From contig NZ_JARXVF010000001.1 of the NCBI RefSeq assembly GCF_029892515.1, forward strand, positions 1,426,001 through 1,490,000: a DNA stretch of 64,000 nucleotides. Reading direction: 5' to 3'. Made by a program: the position numbers and the translations under genes. This DNA is from Pseudaminobacter soli (ex Li et al. 2025) (GTDB lineage Bacteria > Pseudomonadota > Alphaproteobacteria > Rhizobiales > Rhizobiaceae). The notes beneath the pieces were generated by a model, which had not been told where the DNA came from, made no database searches, and saw only the letters and a program-made list of their open reading frames with translations. Below are positions 62,917-64,000 of the stretch, one piece after another. Numbering within the stretch: the stretch's first letter is position 1; each line of letters starts with the position of its first letter.

Positions 62917-64000
62917 ATGATCGACCGGGCGCACAAGCAAGCGTTTCTGCAAATCCTCGGCGAAAAGGGCCTCGTCGAGGACGAGCACGACATTGCAACC
63001 TATGAGACCGGCGCGCGCTACGACCGTGGAAAGGCAGCATTGGTGCTGCGCCCGCGCACCACGCAGGAGGTCTCCGCGGTCGTTGCCTACTGCGTCAGGA
63101 ACGGCATCGCGCTCGTGCCGCAGTCCGGCAACACCGGGCTCGTTTCGGGCTCGACGCCGGATGCTTCCGGCAACGAGATCGTGCTCAGCCTCGATCGCGT
63201 GACGCAGACCTTCGAGCTCGACCTCGACAACCGCTCGCTGAAGGCCGGTGCCGGCCTCCGACTTTCGGAAGTCAACCGGCGGCTGGAGGAACATGGCTTG
63301 TTCTTCCCGATCGATCTCGGCGCCGACCCATGCCTGGGCGGCATGGTGGCCACCAACACCGGCGGCTCGCGCTTCCTCCGGTACGGCGACGTTCGCCGCA
63401 ACACGCTCGGCCTGACCGTCGTGCTCGGCGACGAAAACGGCACAGTGCTGGAACTGTCCTCAGATCTTCGCAAGAACAACACCGGCGTCGACTGGAAGCA
63501 GCTTTTCATCGGCACGTCGGGCGCTTTCGGCATCGTCACCGAATGCGTGCTCAATCTGGAAAAGACGCCCCGCCAGGCCGCGACCGCGCTTCTGGTGCCG
63601 CAGAGCGCAGCGCATGTCATGCCGCTCCTGCGCGCCATGGAAGATAAACTCGGCGTCTATCTCTCGGCCTTCGAGGGCATGTCCGGCAACGCCGTTGCCG
63701 CCGCGCTCGACCATGTGCCGTCGCTGAGGAATCCATTCCAGGGCGGCATCGTGCCGTCCTATGTGATCCTTGCCGAGATCAGCCGGACCTGGGCCCCGCG
63801 CGAGGGGGAACAGGGGCTCGATGCCGTGCTGGAAAACGTGCTCGCCGAGATATGGGAAAGCGAGGAGGCACCGCTTGCCGACGCCTTCGTCGGCCCGGCC
63901 CATGAGACCTGGGCGCTGCGCCACGCGCTGTCGGAAGGCGTCAAGCATTCCGGCAAGCTGATTGCCTTCGACCTCTCCTTCCGGCGCGGGCAGATCATGG
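62917..64000 (+). CDS. FAD-linked dehydrogenase, D-2-hydroxyglutarate type, cut by window end
   Basis: The first 361 residues are visible. They carry the FAD_binding_4 (PCMH) domain with ALVLRPRTTQEVSAVVAYCV, LVPQSGNTGLVSGSTPDASG and LGGMVATNTGGSRFLRYGDV, and then the start of the FAD-oxidase C domain. The family includes D-2-hydroxyglutarate and D-lactate dehydrogenases. The close linkage to hglS, whose product is D-2-hydroxyglutarate, strongly favours oxidation of that compound to 2-oxoglutarate. The ATG at 62917 lies seven bases after the hglS stop. The C-terminus is beyond the window. Confidence 0.9.
   Translation, partial: MIDRAHKQAFLQILGEKGLVEDEHDIATYETGARYDRGKAALVLRPRTTQEVSAVVAYCVRNGIALVPQSGNTGLVSGSTPDASGNEIVLSLDRVTQTFELDLDNRSLKAGAGLRLSEVNRRLEEHGLFFPIDLGADPCLGGMVATNTGGSRFLRYGDVRRNTLGLTVVLGDENGTVLELSSDLRKNNTGVDWKQLFIGTSGAFGIVTECVLNLEKTPRQAATALLVPQSAAHVMPLLRAMEDKLGVYLSAFEGMSGNAVAAALDHVPSLRNPFQGGIVPSYVILAEISRTWAPREGEQGLDAVLENVLAEIWESEEAPLADAFVGPAHETWALRHALSEGVKHSGKLIAFDLSFRRGQIM

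Overview
The window reads as high-GC DNA from an alphaproteobacterium of the order Hyphomicrobiales, most likely the Mesorhizobium/Aminobacter group (Phyllobacteriaceae). Pointers are a Ti-type relaxase with TraC/TraD, a BA14K-family surface protein, DUF982 and AlpA proteins, rhizobial intergenic palindromes, and a phn operon carrying a FosX-like gene, as known in Mesorhizobium loti. I saw no rRNA, tRNA or CRISPR array. This assignment is inference from gene content.

About 1-26.5 kb is accessory DNA. It opens with a cold-shock gene and small charged proteins, then a mobilisation module (traD, traC, a recognisable oriT, the traA relaxase/helicase, an AlpA-like regulator) without traG or a mating-pore system. 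Next comes an envelope/ion-homeostasis block: AI-2E transporter, a YiaV/YiaW pair, a K+ channel, DUF2252, SulP, a repeat-rich BA14K protein and a Spy-like protein. From 16.9 to 23.7 kb lies a gene graveyard: dozens of hairpins, an IS21 istB scrap, an IS630 element whose 3' part is inverted, a second csp locus, a doubly broken IS110, a frameshifted metallo-beta-lactamase gene and a decayed HTH gene. A large serine recombinase (24.05-25.73 kb) closes this part and may mark an element boundary.

From 26.5 kb the DNA looks like well-kept chromosome. A tightly overlapping minus-strand operon encodes the C-P lyase core (phnG-phnH-phnI-fosX-phnJ-phnK-phnL-hexapeptide acetyltransferase), with the regulator phnF divergent. 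Then follow hemN behind a perfect FNR/FixK box, the tamA-tamB outer-membrane assembly pair, a SugE/Gdx exporter, a membrane diguanylate cyclase, a YhaO/YhaN (SbcDC-like) pair, and a universal stress gene behind a second perfect FNR/FixK box.

From 48 to 59 kb is a formate dehydrogenase and molybdenum-cofactor cluster: moeA-tusA-fdsGB (fused)-fdsA on the minus strand, fdhD-mobA divergent from it, then two further MoeA-type genes, one fused to a periplasmic-binding-protein-like domain. FdhD and TusA would supply sulfur, MobA the nucleotide, and the MoeA proteins the metal.

The last 5 kb holds an FAD amine oxidase, a LysR regulator, a 2-oxoadipate dioxygenase (HglS/DUF1338) and the start of a D-2-hydroxyglutarate dehydrogenase-like gene. 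Together they suggest a lysine/pipecolate/2-oxoadipate route feeding 2-oxoglutarate. The gene at the left edge and the gene at the right edge are both cut by the window.
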